From: Deinococcus sp.
GTDB lineage: Bacteria; Deinococcota; Deinococci; Deinococcales; Deinococcaceae
DNA: 6,373 bases
Reading direction: 5' to 3'
Assembly (NCBI GenBank): GCA_025351205.1
Contig: JANXWI010000318.1
Span: 1 to 6,373, forward strand
Part shown: piece after piece, positions 1-6,373 of the stretch
Layout of the letters: each line of letters starts with the position of its first letter
How positions within the stretch are numbered: the first letter of the stretch is position 1
Made by a program: the position numbers and the translations under genes
Notes under the pieces: generated by a model
What the model saw: the letters and a program-made list of their open reading frames with translations, nothing else
Database searches by the model: none
Told to the model about the DNA's origin: nothing

Positions 1-634
1 CGCGGTGAAGAACACCGTGGTCGCCAAGATCAGCGTGCCCCAGATTCTGCGCGCCACCAATGACGCCGGTGAAAGCGCTCTGGGCGACGTGGTCGCCGAC
101 TCGCAGCTGGCCGCAACCAAGGGGGCCAGCACAGGTAACGCGGTCATCGCCCTGATGAACCCCGGCGGCATCCGCGCCGACCTGCCCGACTCGACCAACA
201 TCAAGCCTGACAACAGCGTGAACTTCGGCGACGCCTTCACTGTGCAGCCGTTTGGCAACACCCTGACCACCATCACGCTCAGCGGAGCGCAGCTCAAGGC
301 CGCGCTGGAGCAGCAGTTCGACAATCCTGCCGTGGGCAGCAACCGTATCTTGCAGGTCAGCGACGGGCTGAAGTACACCTGGACCGCCTCGGCGGCCACC
401 GGCAGCAAGGTCAGCGACCTGAGCCTGGGCGGCGCGGCCATCGTGCCTGCCAGCAGTTACCGCGTGACACTCAATAGCTTCCTGGCTGACGGCGGCGACG
501 GCTTCACGGTCTTCAAGGACGGCACGGACCGTCTGGTGCAGCCCAACCTGGTGGATGTGGACGCCTTCCAGGCCTACCTGAAGGTGGGAGCGCCCGTGGC
601 CCCCGGCGCACAGAACCGCATCACGAAGAAGTAA
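1..634 (+). CDS. 5'-nucleotidase family phosphoesterase, C-terminal domain (5' end outside window)
   Basis: This is the 3' part of a gene whose reading frame is open at the left edge, so the metallophosphatase domain and any signal peptide lie upstream. The visible ~210 residues look like the substrate-binding C-terminal domain of UshA-type 5'-nucleotidases, which hydrolyse nucleotides or UDP-sugars outside the cytoplasm. Landmarks in order are ESALGDVVADSQLA (from nt 71), NPGGIRADL (about nt 155-181), FGDAFTVQPFGNTL (about nt 224-265) and the late NSFLADGGDGF block (about nt 473-505). In this family, aromatic residues near the last two blocks stack on the nucleobase. The protein ends in a basic ITKK tail before TAA at 632-634. 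The GTG at position 5 is internal, not a start, because family homology continues straight through it. Family assignment is firm. The exact substrate cannot be told from this half. Confidence 0.9.
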   Translation, partial: AVKNTVVAKISVPQILRATNDAGESALGDVVADSQLAATKGASTGNAVIALMNPGGIRADLPDSTNIKPDNSVNFGDAFTVQPFGNTLTTITLSGAQLKAALEQQFDNPAVGSNRILQVSDGLKYTWTASAATGSKVSDLSLGGAAIVPASSYRVTLNSFLADGGDGFTVFKDGTDRLVQPNLVDVDAFQAYLKVGAPVAPGAQNRITKK

Positions 635-654
635 ATTCACTCAGGAAGGTAGTC

Positions 655-690
655 GGGGCGTCGTCGGCCATGTGCTGACGACGCCCCCCT
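655..690 (+). terminator. GC-rich hairpin terminator after the nucleotidase gene
   Basis: A perfect 11-bp inverted repeat, GGGGCGTCGTC (655-665) and GACGACGCCCC (677-687), flanks an 11-nt loop. It starts 20 bp after the nucleotidase stop codon. The following bases, CCTTCTC, give only a weak T-tract, so termination may be less efficient than at a textbook site. The hairpin separates the nucleotidase from ilvE. Confidence 0.6.
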
Positions 691-732
691 TCTCGACTCG
701 GACGGGCGCGGCGGAATCTGTGGCCCGGGCCG

Positions 733-762
733 TTTCGTCTGCCGCACGCCAACACCTATGAT
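733..762 (+). promoter_or_regulatory. Candidate ilvE promoter
   Basis: TATGAT at 757-762 matches five of six bases of the TATAAT -10 box. The best -35 candidate with an 18-bp spacer is TTTCGT at 733-738, which is weak. Transcription from here would begin near 769 and leave a leader of only about 12 nt, just enough for the GAGGTG ribosome-binding site at 771-776. No leader peptide or riboswitch fold fits in so short a leader. Confidence 0.45.
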
Positions 763-780
763 ATGTGAACGAGGTGCTTC

Positions 781-1845
781 ATGACCACTACTACAGCCAC
801 CGCCAGCCCAGCAGCCAACATCACCGTGCAGAAGGCCGACATCGACTGGGCCAACCTGGGATTCAGTTACATCAAAACCGACCTGCGTTTCGTCGCCCAC
901 TGGAAAGACGGGGCCTGGGACCAGGGCCAGCTGACCGAAGACAACGTGCTGCACATCGCCGAAGGGTCCACGGCGGTGCATTACGGCCAGCAGTGCTTCG
1001 AGGGCATGAAGGCCTACGAGTGTGCCGACGGCAGCGTGAACCTCTTCCGCCCCGACATGAACGCCGCCCGGATGCAGCGCAGCTGTGACCGCCTGCTGAT
1101 GCCGCAGGTGCCGACAGACATGTTCATCGCCGCGTGCAGGCAGGTGGTGGCCGCCAACCTGCGCTTCCTGCCGCCCCACGGCACGGGCGGCACCCTCTAC
1201 CTGCGCCCCTACCTGATCGGGGTGGGCGACAACATCGGGGTCCGGACTGCGCCCGAGTTCATTTTCGCGGTGTTCTGCGTGCCGGTGGGGCCGTATTTCA
1301 AGGGCGGGTTGAGTCCGGTCAACTTCATCGTGTCGCCGTATGACCGCGCCGCGCCCAACGGCACCGGGGCGGCCAAGGTGGGCGGCAACTACGCGGCCAG
1401 CCTGCTGCCCAACCACGAGGCACACGCGCGGGGCTTCGGTGACTGCGTGTACCTCGACCCGGAGACGCACACCAAAATAGAAGAGGTGGGGTCGGCCAAC
1501 TTCTTTGCCATCACGCACCAGGGGCGCTTCGTGACGCCCAAGTCGCCGTCCATCCTGGCGAGCATCACGCGCCAGTCGCTGCTGGTGCTGGCCCGTGACC
1601 GCCTGGGCATGGAGGTGGAGGAGGGCGACGTGTTCATCGACAACCTGTCTGCCTACAAGGAGGCGGGGGCCTGCGGCACGGCAGCCGTCATCACCCCGAT
1701 TGGCGGCATCCAGAACGGCGACGATTTTCATGTGTTCCACAGCGAGACCGAAACCGGCCCGGTGGTGCGGCGGCTGTACGAGGAGCTGACGGGCGTGCAG
1801 TTCGGTGAGCGGGAAGCGCCGGAAGGCTGGATCGTCAAGGTGTAG
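781..1845 (+). CDS. ilvE: Branched-chain amino acid aminotransferase
   Basis: This cytoplasmic enzyme depends on pyridoxal phosphate (PLP). It interconverts leucine, isoleucine and valine with their 2-oxo acids using glutamate/2-oxoglutarate: the last step of branched-chain synthesis and the first of degradation. The 354-residue product is a fold-type IV aminotransferase of the BCAT subgroup shared with eukaryotic enzymes. It has YGQQCFEGMKAY at residues 68-79. Lys199 in AKVGGNYA should form the PLP Schiff base. Glu235 in EEVGSANFF should contact the PLP ring nitrogen. GTAAVI near residue 299 lies in the phosphate-binding region. The redox CXXC of the human enzymes is absent; only Cys298 lies there. 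The ATG follows GAGGTG (771-776) by 4 nt. The first ~20 residues are Ala/Thr-rich and poorly conserved. The gene is flanked by a terminator and a convergent gene, so it is probably monocistronic. A long minus-strand open frame across it is a high-GC artefact. Confidence 0.93.
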   Translation: MTTTTATASPAANITVQKADIDWANLGFSYIKTDLRFVAHWKDGAWDQGQLTEDNVLHIAEGSTAVHYGQQCFEGMKAYECADGSVNLFRPDMNAARMQRSCDRLLMPQVPTDMFIAACRQVVAANLRFLPPHGTGGTLYLRPYLIGVGDNIGVRTAPEFIFAVFCVPVGPYFKGGLSPVNFIVSPYDRAAPNGTGAAKVGGNYAASLLPNHEAHARGFGDCVYLDPETHTKIEEVGSANFFAITHQGRFVTPKSPSILASITRQSLLVLARDRLGMEVEEGDVFIDNLSAYKEAGACGTAAVITPIGGIQNGDDFHVFHSETETGPVVRRLYEELTGVQFGEREAPEGWIVKV

Positions 1846-1863
1846 GAAGCAGGGCAGAGGAGA

Positions 1864-2361
1864 TCAGCCGCGCCGGGCGTACCTGCTGAGCACGGCTCCA
1901 GTGGCGTCCAGCACGCAGCGCAGCTTGAACAGCCGGATCAGTGCCAGGGTCATGGCCCGTTCGCTGGGGGCCTGCATCGCCTCTGCGAGTTCGGTCCTGG
2001 CCTGCGGAATCAGCCGCCCGCCCCGGTACAGTGCCTGTTCCAGCAGTTCGTCGACGGGCAGGCGCTCCTCGGCTTCCCCGTCCGCGTTCACCGGCAGAAT
2101 CTCGGCCCGTCCCCGCTCGTCGGCGCTCAGGTACAGCGTCAGCGGGCGGGCCAGCTGTCTGGTGATTGCCTCGGCGGTGGGAAAGAAGGCCTGCACCAGA
2201 TTGGTGGAAATGCTGCGGCCCACCACGTAGGCCCGCGTCAGGTCGCCCGTCCCCACCGGAAAGTGCTGCACCAGCCGGGCCGCCAGTCGGTCGCCCTCGG
2301 CCAGCAGCAGCGCCTGGCCCTCCTCGGGGCTGATGTTCAGCGTCGCAATCACGTCTGCCAT
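1864..2361 (-). CDS. Uncharacterised protein, 165 residues
   Basis: I do not recognise this family. From the ATG at 2361-2359 the product is 165 residues, starting MADVIATLNISPEEG. It looks soluble and mostly helical, with many Ala, Leu, Glu and Arg and no signal peptide, membrane segment or metal-binding cluster. There is a short central beta-like stretch (PLTLYLSADERGRAEILPV). The C-terminal ~60 residues read as helices and end in RYARRG. Codon third positions are GC-rich as in the neighbours, which supports a real gene. The frame stays open upstream to a TTG at 2448, which would add 29 residues. I prefer the ATG because the extra segment is Pro/His/Ala-rich and looks non-coding, but neither start has a clear Shine-Dalgarno sequence. 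The gene converges on ilvE with 18 bp between the stop codons and no hairpin there, so transcripts may run into each other. Function unknown. Confidence 0.65.
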   Translation of the reverse strand: MADVIATLNISPEEGQALLLAEGDRLAARLVQHFPVGTGDLTRAYVVGRSISTNLVQAFFPTAEAITRQLARPLTLYLSADERGRAEILPVNADGEAEERLPVDELLEQALYRGGRLIPQARTELAEAMQAPSERAMTLALIRLFKLRCVLDATGAVLSRYARRG

Positions 2362-2472
2362 GATGACAGCTTGCGGGAGGGTGGCTGAGTGGCTTGGCGC
2401 AGGCTGCCTAGCAGGTATCTCCGGGCGCAGAATGTGGGCCACACTCAAACAGTCGTTAGGCTGGAAGCCGTG

Positions 2473-2501
2473 TTGCTGCTATTCTGTACTCAGTCTAAAA
2501 T
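2473..2501 (+). promoter_or_regulatory. Candidate promoter of the acyl-CoA dehydrogenase gene
   Basis: TTGCTG at 2473-2478 and TAAAAT at 2496-2501 are separated by exactly 17 bp. The -10 box matches five of six consensus bases and the -35 box has the conserved TTG. The start point would be near 2508, giving a leader of about 47 nt before the ATG at 2555. The spacer is nearly filled by the operator-like sequence at 2484-2498. Confidence 0.6.
2484..2498 (+). promoter_or_regulatory. FadR-like operator in the acyl-CoA dehydrogenase promoter
   Basis: CTGTACTCAGTCTAA is a pseudopalindrome centred on ACTCAGT. It fits 14 of 15 positions of the Thermus thermophilus FadR consensus as I remember it (TTRNACYNRGTNYAA); the only misfit is the first base. 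It lies between the -35 and -10 boxes and overlaps the -10 by three bases, where a bound repressor would block RNA polymerase. In Thermus, FadR is a TetR-family repressor of beta-oxidation genes released by long-chain acyl-CoA. Transfer of that role to this organism is inference. A matching site stands before etfB at 5729-5743. Confidence 0.55.
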
Positions 2502-2554
2502 TCTGGCACTTAAAGCCAGTCACGTCAGTAGACAGCCTCATCAGGAGACCCGCC

Positions 2555-3694
<1,140 letters not shown>

Positions 3695-3843
3695 ATTCGG
3701 TTTGGCGGGGCGGGCAGCGATCAGAAGGACTGGACATAAAAAGTTGACTGAGTGGTCCCCTCGGCCATCAGGAGAGTGGCGGAATACATTTCACGACAGA
3801 TGTTCAAGCGCCGGTTGAGAAGGACACTGGTGCTGCCAGACAG

Positions 3844-4617
3844 TTACGACGTGAGGCGGCTCAGCAGCTCATCCAGCAGCAGGCGCTCACCGGGAGTGAG
3901 GACGGAGACTTCCGGCAGACGCGCCCGCAGCGTGACGGCGGCGCTGGCGAACCCGCTGCTCGCCTTGCCGGTCCGGGCGGCAGGAGCGTCGGTGCTGATG
4001 GCGGCCATCACACTTTCGCGGGCCAGCAGCGACAGGCCGGGGTCACGCTTCTCCTGCGGCAGCGACAGAAGTGTGAGCACCACGCCGCTGGCTGAGGCGT
4101 GCATCAGCTGCGCGGCCTGTTCCTCGCTCACCCGCAGGCGTCCAGCCAGGGCCAGGGCGCGAACCTTTCGTTCCAGGTAGACCCGCCCGCTCGCCTCGGC
4201 GGACGACGTCTCACCGGGATAAGCGCCCGCCACCATCAGGGTATACATTGCCGGGTGCGCCAGCCCGAAGCTGACGTGCAGATCCCAGCCCGCCCGCAGC
4301 TCGTCCAGCGGGTCGGCGGCGGGTGTGCGGTGGCCCTTCTCGCGCAGGTAGGCGGCGTAGCCGTGCTCGACCACGGCGTTCAGCAGGCCGCGCTTGTCTC
4401 CGAACAGCCGGTACAGTGCCGGGGCCTGCACGCCGGCGGCGGCAGCGACGCTGCGGGTGGTCAGGGAATCGCGGCCCTCCTGGTCGAGCATCAGGAGGGC
4501 TGCGGCCAGCACCCGTTCCCGCAGGCCCCCGGCTGCACTGTCAGGTGAGGCATTCACAGTCTCCCGCACCTCCTCGGACAGGGCCGTTTTGGTCACAGCG
4601 GCGGACGATTCGGTCAT
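3844..4617 (-). CDS. TetR/AcrR-family transcriptional regulator
   Basis: This is a one-component, probably dimeric DNA-binding regulator of up to 257 residues. The N-terminal DNA-binding domain spans about residues 32-80. Its helix-turn-helix is LTTRSVAAAAGVQAPALYRL (52-71), followed by the usual FGDKRGLL. The ligand domain contains a W-x2-HVSF-x3-HPAMYTLM stretch like the WHG-type TetR C-terminal domain (compare PF13305). The ligand is unknown. The ~30 residues before the DNA-binding domain are low in complexity, so the start is uncertain. The ATG at 4617 lacks a Shine-Dalgarno sequence but has TATAGT 6 nt upstream, fitting a leaderless mRNA. A GTG at 4557 (Val21) follows GAGGAGG by 11 nt and is a second option. 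The gene is divergent from the quinone oxidoreductase, 126 bp away. That arrangement is typical of a TetR repressor controlling itself and its neighbour, so this is probably a local regulator and not the FadR predicted to bind elsewhere in the window. Confidence 0.88.
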   Translation of the reverse strand: MTESSAAVTKTALSEEVRETVNASPDSAAGGLRERVLAAALLMLDQEGRDSLTTRSVAAAAGVQAPALYRLFGDKRGLLNAVVEHGYAAYLREKGHRTPAADPLDELRAGWDLHVSFGLAHPAMYTLMVAGAYPGETSSAEASGRVYLERKVRALALAGRLRVSEEQAAQLMHASASGVVLTLLSLPQEKRDPGLSLLARESVMAAISTDAPAARTGKASSGFASAAVTLRARLPEVSVLTPGERLLLDELLSRLTS

Positions 4618-4623
4618 TTTCCG

Positions 4624-4629
4624 ACTATA
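4624..4629 (-). promoter_or_regulatory. -10 box for a leaderless tetR transcript
   Basis: On the minus strand TATAGT (five of six matches to TATAAT) ends 6 nt before the ATG of the TetR gene. Transcription would then start at or beside the A of the ATG. TANNNT boxes at this distance are known for leaderless genes in Deinococcus. No convincing -35 box is seen. Confidence 0.45.
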
Positions 4630-4663
4630 GACGCCAGATGCTCAAGAGGCCTCGGCTCTCCAC

Positions 4664-4697
4664 TTGAACTATCGTTGGAACTATACTAGTGTTATCG
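4664..4697. promoter_or_regulatory. tetR/quinone oxidoreductase intergenic operator and promoter region
   Basis: TTGAACTAT (4664-4672) and TTGGAACTAT (4675-4684) form a direct repeat with starts 11 bp apart, about one helical turn. They run into ACTAGT (4685-4690), a perfect 6-bp palindrome with partial dyad symmetry around it. Plus-strand promoter elements overlap these repeats. TTGAAC (4664-4669) lies 17 bp from TAGTGT (4687-4692), and the better -10-like hexamer TATACT (4682-4687) lacks a good -35. TetR repressors usually bind such sites between divergent genes, so this is the best candidate operator for the adjacent regulator. The exact binding unit is not certain. Confidence 0.4.
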
Positions 4698-4743
4698 GCG
4701 TTAGTGGCGCGTACAGAGCAGCCGAACCGCGCAGGAGGCCGAG

Positions 4744-5607
4744 ATGATCATCGTGACTGGAGCGAGCGGGCAGCTGGGGCGGGCCGTGACCGAGGGACTG
4801 CTCGCGCGGCTCCCGTCAGAGCAGGTTGGTGTGAGCGTGCGCGACCCGGACAAGGCACAGGACTTCGCGGCGCGGGGCGTGCGGGTGCGGCAGGGCGACT
4901 TCGCCGATCCGGAGAGCCTGAAACACGCGTTTGAGGGGGCCACGCAGGTGCTGATCGTCTCGTCGGGAAAGCTGGGTGAGGAGGGGCTGCGCCTGCACCA
5001 GAATGCCGTCGGCGCGGCGCGGGAAGCCGGAGCACGGCGTCTGCTCTACACCAGCCACATGGCCGCTGGCCCTGACTCGCTGTTCCCGCCGATGTGGACG
5101 CACGCCGCCACCGAAGACCTGCTGCGGGCCTCGGGTCTGGCCTTCACCTCGCTGCGCAACGGGTTCTATGCAAGCAGCGCCGCGTGGCTGCTGGGGCCAG
5201 CCTTCCAGACCGGAGAGGTAAGTGGCCCGCAGGACGGCCCCGTGTCGTGGACCACCCACGCCGATCTGGCCGAGGCCGCCGCCGTGATCCTGGCCGACGA
5301 AGGAAAGTTCGACGGGCCGACGCCGCCGCTGACCTCGTCCCGGGCACTCGATCTCACCCAGCTCGGCGACCTTCTGGCCGACCTGACGGGCCGTCCCAGC
5401 CGCCGGGTGACCGTGCCAGACGACGCGTACCGGGCGGGGATGGTGGCGGCTGGCCTGCCCGAGGAACGGATTGCCGTCTCGACCGGCCTGTTCGCCGCCA
5501 GCCGCCGAGGCGAGTTCGCCGCCACCGACCCCACGCTCGCAGCGCTGCTGGGCCGCGAACCCACGGGCATGCGCGAGGTGCTGGCCGGAGCATTGGCCGC
5601 GAGATAG
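4744..5607 (+). CDS. NmrA-like NAD(P)H:quinone oxidoreductase (QorB type)
   Basis: The 287-residue product resembles E. coli QorB (YtfG, 286 residues) along its full length. QorB belongs to the atypical short-chain dehydrogenases and reduces quinones with NAD(P)H in the cytosol. The Rossmann glycine motif TGASGQLG (residues 5-12) follows the first strand, MIIV. An Arg at about 33 (VRDPDKA) lies where NADP phosphate is usually contacted. RNGFY (138-142) matches the RNGWY of QorB near the substrate pocket. The classical YxxxK catalytic pair is not evident, as in other NmrA-like proteins. The ATG is preceded by a strong AGGAGG at 4733-4738 with a 5-nt gap. The gene is transcribed alone, divergent from a TetR gene. 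This pairing suggests induction by a quinone, electrophile or redox stress, which is inference. An alternative role is a non-catalytic NADP-sensing regulator, as in NmrA itself; the closeness to QorB argues against it. Confidence 0.87.
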   Translation: MIIVTGASGQLGRAVTEGLLARLPSEQVGVSVRDPDKAQDFAARGVRVRQGDFADPESLKHAFEGATQVLIVSSGKLGEEGLRLHQNAVGAAREAGARRLLYTSHMAAGPDSLFPPMWTHAATEDLLRASGLAFTSLRNGFYASSAAWLLGPAFQTGEVSGPQDGPVSWTTHADLAEAAAVILADEGKFDGPTPPLTSSRALDLTQLGDLLADLTGRPSRRVTVPDDAYRAGMVAAGLPEERIAVSTGLFAASRRGEFAATDPTLAALLGREPTGMREVLAGALAAR

Positions 5608-5630
5608 CCCGACTGCGAGATAGCCCGATT
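5599..5630 (+). repeat. 16-bp tandem duplication over the stop codon
   Basis: GCGAGATAGCCCGACT (5599-5614) is followed directly by GCGAGATAGCCCGATT (5615-5630), two copies with one mismatch. The next three bases (GCG) start a third copy. The TAG stop of the quinone oxidoreductase gene (5605-5607) lies inside the first copy. The pattern looks like a recent slippage or replication duplication. Since 16 is not a multiple of three, the second TAG is in another frame and does not act as a backup stop. Confidence 0.8.
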
Positions 5631-5638
5631 GCGGGAGG

Positions 5639-5685
5639 GCCGGGCGGTTCGGGGGCAGAGTGTCCTGTCCGAACCGCCCGGCTTT
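5639..5685 (+). terminator. Strong intrinsic terminator
   Basis: A perfect 14-bp stem, GCCGGGCGGTTCGG (5639-5652) with CCGAACCGCCCGGC (5669-5682), encloses a 16-nt loop. It is followed by TTTGCTGTC. The three bases before the stem (AGG) could pair with the TTT and lengthen it. It lies 32 bp after the quinone oxidoreductase stop and insulates that gene from the etfB promoter about 55 bp downstream. Confidence 0.78.
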
Positions 5686-5715
5686 GCTGTCGCCTTGTCT
5701 TCACGCCGTTTGCTG

Positions 5716-5744
5716 TTCCATGCTAAATTTAGACTCAGTACAAT
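5716..5744 (+). promoter_or_regulatory. Candidate etfB promoter
   Basis: TACAAT at 5739-5744 matches five of six bases of the -10 consensus. The hexamer 17 bp upstream, TTCCAT (5716-5721), is a poor -35 box. A better one, TTGCTG at 5710-5715, has the same bases as the -35 of the acyl-CoA dehydrogenase promoter but is 23 bp from the -10. The start point would be near 5751, giving a leader of about 23 nt that includes AGGAGG. The -10 box overlaps the operator-like site at 5729-5743. Confidence 0.45.
5729..5743 (+). promoter_or_regulatory. FadR-like operator in the etfB promoter
   Basis: TTAGACTCAGTACAA fits all 15 positions of the Thermus FadR consensus as I remember it (TTRNACYNRGTNYAA). It covers the first five bases of the TACAAT -10 box. 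It is close to the reverse complement of the site at 2484-2498: TTAGACTCAGTACAA here against TTAGACTGAGTACAG there, differing only at the central base and the last base. Confidence 0.6.
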
Positions 5745-5773
5745 AAGCTAACCTAACAGTCTCAGGAGGACGC

Positions 5774-6373
5774 ATGAAAGTATTGACGCTTGTGAGGCAG
5801 GTGCCCGACGCCGAGGCGCGCGTGAAGGTCAGCGGCGCGGCGGTGGACCTGGAGGGCGCGACGCTGGTGATCGACGGCATGGACGAGTACGGCGTGGAGG
5901 AGGGCCTGCGGCTGCGGGAGGCGGGCAGCGTGAGCGAGGTGATCGCCCTGGCCGTCGGCCCGAAGCGCAGTGAGGACGCCCTGCGCACCGCCCTGGCGAT
6001 GGGCGCAGACCGCGCCATTCACGTCGAGACTGACACCCGCCTGGACGCCGTGGCCCTCAGCAAGGTGGTGGCCCAGGTGGCGCAGGCTGAAGGTGCCCAG
6101 CTTATTCTGGTCGGCGGGCAGGAGGCTGACTGGGACTCGCAGGCGCTGGGAGCCGCCGCTGCCGAACGGCTCGGCTGGCCGCAGCTCACCTGGGTCAACG
6201 AGCTGAAGGTGGAGGGCGGGAGCATTGTTGGCCGCCACGACGTGGACGACGGCAACGAGAGCTTTTCCGCGCCGCTGCCCGCCGTGGTCAGCACCCAGCA
6301 GGGCCTGAACGAGCCGCGTTACCCGACGCTGCCCAACATCATGAAGGCCAAGAAGAAGGAACTGCGCAAAGAC
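5774..6373 (+). CDS. etfB: Electron transfer flavoprotein beta subunit (3' end outside window)
   Basis: This is the smaller subunit of the soluble FAD/AMP heterodimer that takes electrons from acyl-CoA dehydrogenases and delivers them to the quinone pool through ETF-quinone oxidoreductase. The first 200 residues are visible with no stop; family members are about 250 residues, so roughly 50 are missing. Residues 1-12 are MKVLTLVRQVPD, a typical start. AMGADRAIHV (about 75-84) and GGQEADWDSQALG (114-126) lie in the nucleotide-binding alpha/beta fold. NEPRYPTLPNIMKAKKKEL at 179-197 is nearly the same as in human ETFB and forms the loop that docks on dehydrogenases, with Leu186 as the probable anchor residue. 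The ATG follows a strong AGGAGG (5764-5769) by 4 nt. Family practice suggests etfA lies just downstream. The promoter carries a FadR-like operator, so it is probably co-regulated with the acyl-CoA dehydrogenase gene. Confidence 0.95.
   Translation, partial: MKVLTLVRQVPDAEARVKVSGAAVDLEGATLVIDGMDEYGVEEGLRLREAGSVSEVIALAVGPKRSEDALRTALAMGADRAIHVETDTRLDAVALSKVVAQVAQAEGAQLILVGGQEADWDSQALGAAAAERLGWPQLTWVNELKVEGGSIVGRHDVDDGNESFSAPLPAVVSTQQGLNEPRYPTLPNIMKAKKKELRKD

Noticed and set aside
5..7. GTG at the left edge as a gene start
   Set aside because: The frame is open to the window edge, and the domain has conserved sequence immediately after this point and requires an upstream catalytic domain. It is an internal Val codon.
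637..1740. A 367-codon open frame on the minus strand opposite ilvE
   Set aside because: It is antisense to a gene with clear catalytic motifs, reads as a His/Arg/Val/Gly-rich string with no domain, and is expected by chance in GC-rich coding DNA.
1846..1863. Bidirectional terminator between the convergent ilvE and hypothetical genes
   Set aside because: The 18-bp gap contains no inverted repeat that could form a stable hairpin.
2333..2554. N-terminal extension of the acyl-CoA dehydrogenase frame by 74 codons
   Set aside because: It overlaps the promoter, the operator and the start of the divergent gene. The family begins at MIDFSLTDEQ, directly after an AGGAGA ribosome-binding site.
3827..3839. 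Small hairpin CTGGTGCTGCCAG near the 3' end of tetR, possible terminator
   Set aside because: The stem is only four Watson-Crick pairs plus a wobble, with a 3-nt loop and no clear T-tract on the minus strand. It is too weak to call.
5094..5726. A 210-codon plus-strand frame inside and past the quinone oxidoreductase gene
   Set aside because: It is Arg/Gly/Pro-rich and runs through the terminator hairpin, which is typical of a frame-shifted shadow of a GC-rich gene.
5701..6238. Minus-strand open frames opposite etfB
   Set aside because: They are antisense to an unmistakable EtfB sequence, have no recognisable domain, and one of them crosses the etfB promoter.

Overview
This is GC-rich (roughly two-thirds G+C by eye) bacterial chromosomal DNA, most like the genus Deinococcus. 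That placement is an inference. It rests on base composition, on one TANNNT box placed for a leaderless transcript, and on two operator-like sites that fit the consensus I remember for the Thermus thermophilus fatty-acid regulator FadR. No rRNA, tRNA, CRISPR array, insertion sequence, prophage gene or defence gene was seen. The genes are ordinary metabolic and regulatory ones. I did not find a new multi-gene system; the most interesting signal is regulatory.

Layout, left to right. (1) The 3' end of a secreted 5'-nucleotidase-type phosphoesterase (1-634), closed by a GC-rich hairpin (655-687). (2) ilvE, a branched-chain amino acid aminotransferase (781-1845), with its own TATGAT -10 box. It converges on (3) an unrecognised 165-residue protein on the minus strand (about 2361-1864). 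(4) A complete acyl-CoA dehydrogenase of the medium/short-chain type (2555-3694), on the plus strand and divergent from gene 3. (5) A minus-strand TetR-family regulator (4617-3844), divergent from (6) a QorB/NmrA-like NAD(P)H:quinone oxidoreductase (4744-5607). The 126-bp gap between 5 and 6 holds repeats likely to be the regulator's operator. Gene 6 ends in a 16-bp tandem duplication and a strong terminator hairpin. (7) etfB, the beta subunit of electron transfer flavoprotein (5774 onward), runs off the right edge.

How the genes connect. The acyl-CoA dehydrogenase oxidises acyl-CoA and passes electrons to electron transfer flavoprotein, whose beta subunit is gene 7. The two genes lie 2 kb apart with an unrelated divergent pair between them. 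Each has a 15-bp pseudopalindrome built on ACTCAGT over or next to its -10 box. This suggests both are repressed by one FadR-like TetR protein encoded outside the window. The TetR gene inside the window more likely controls the quinone oxidoreductase beside it.
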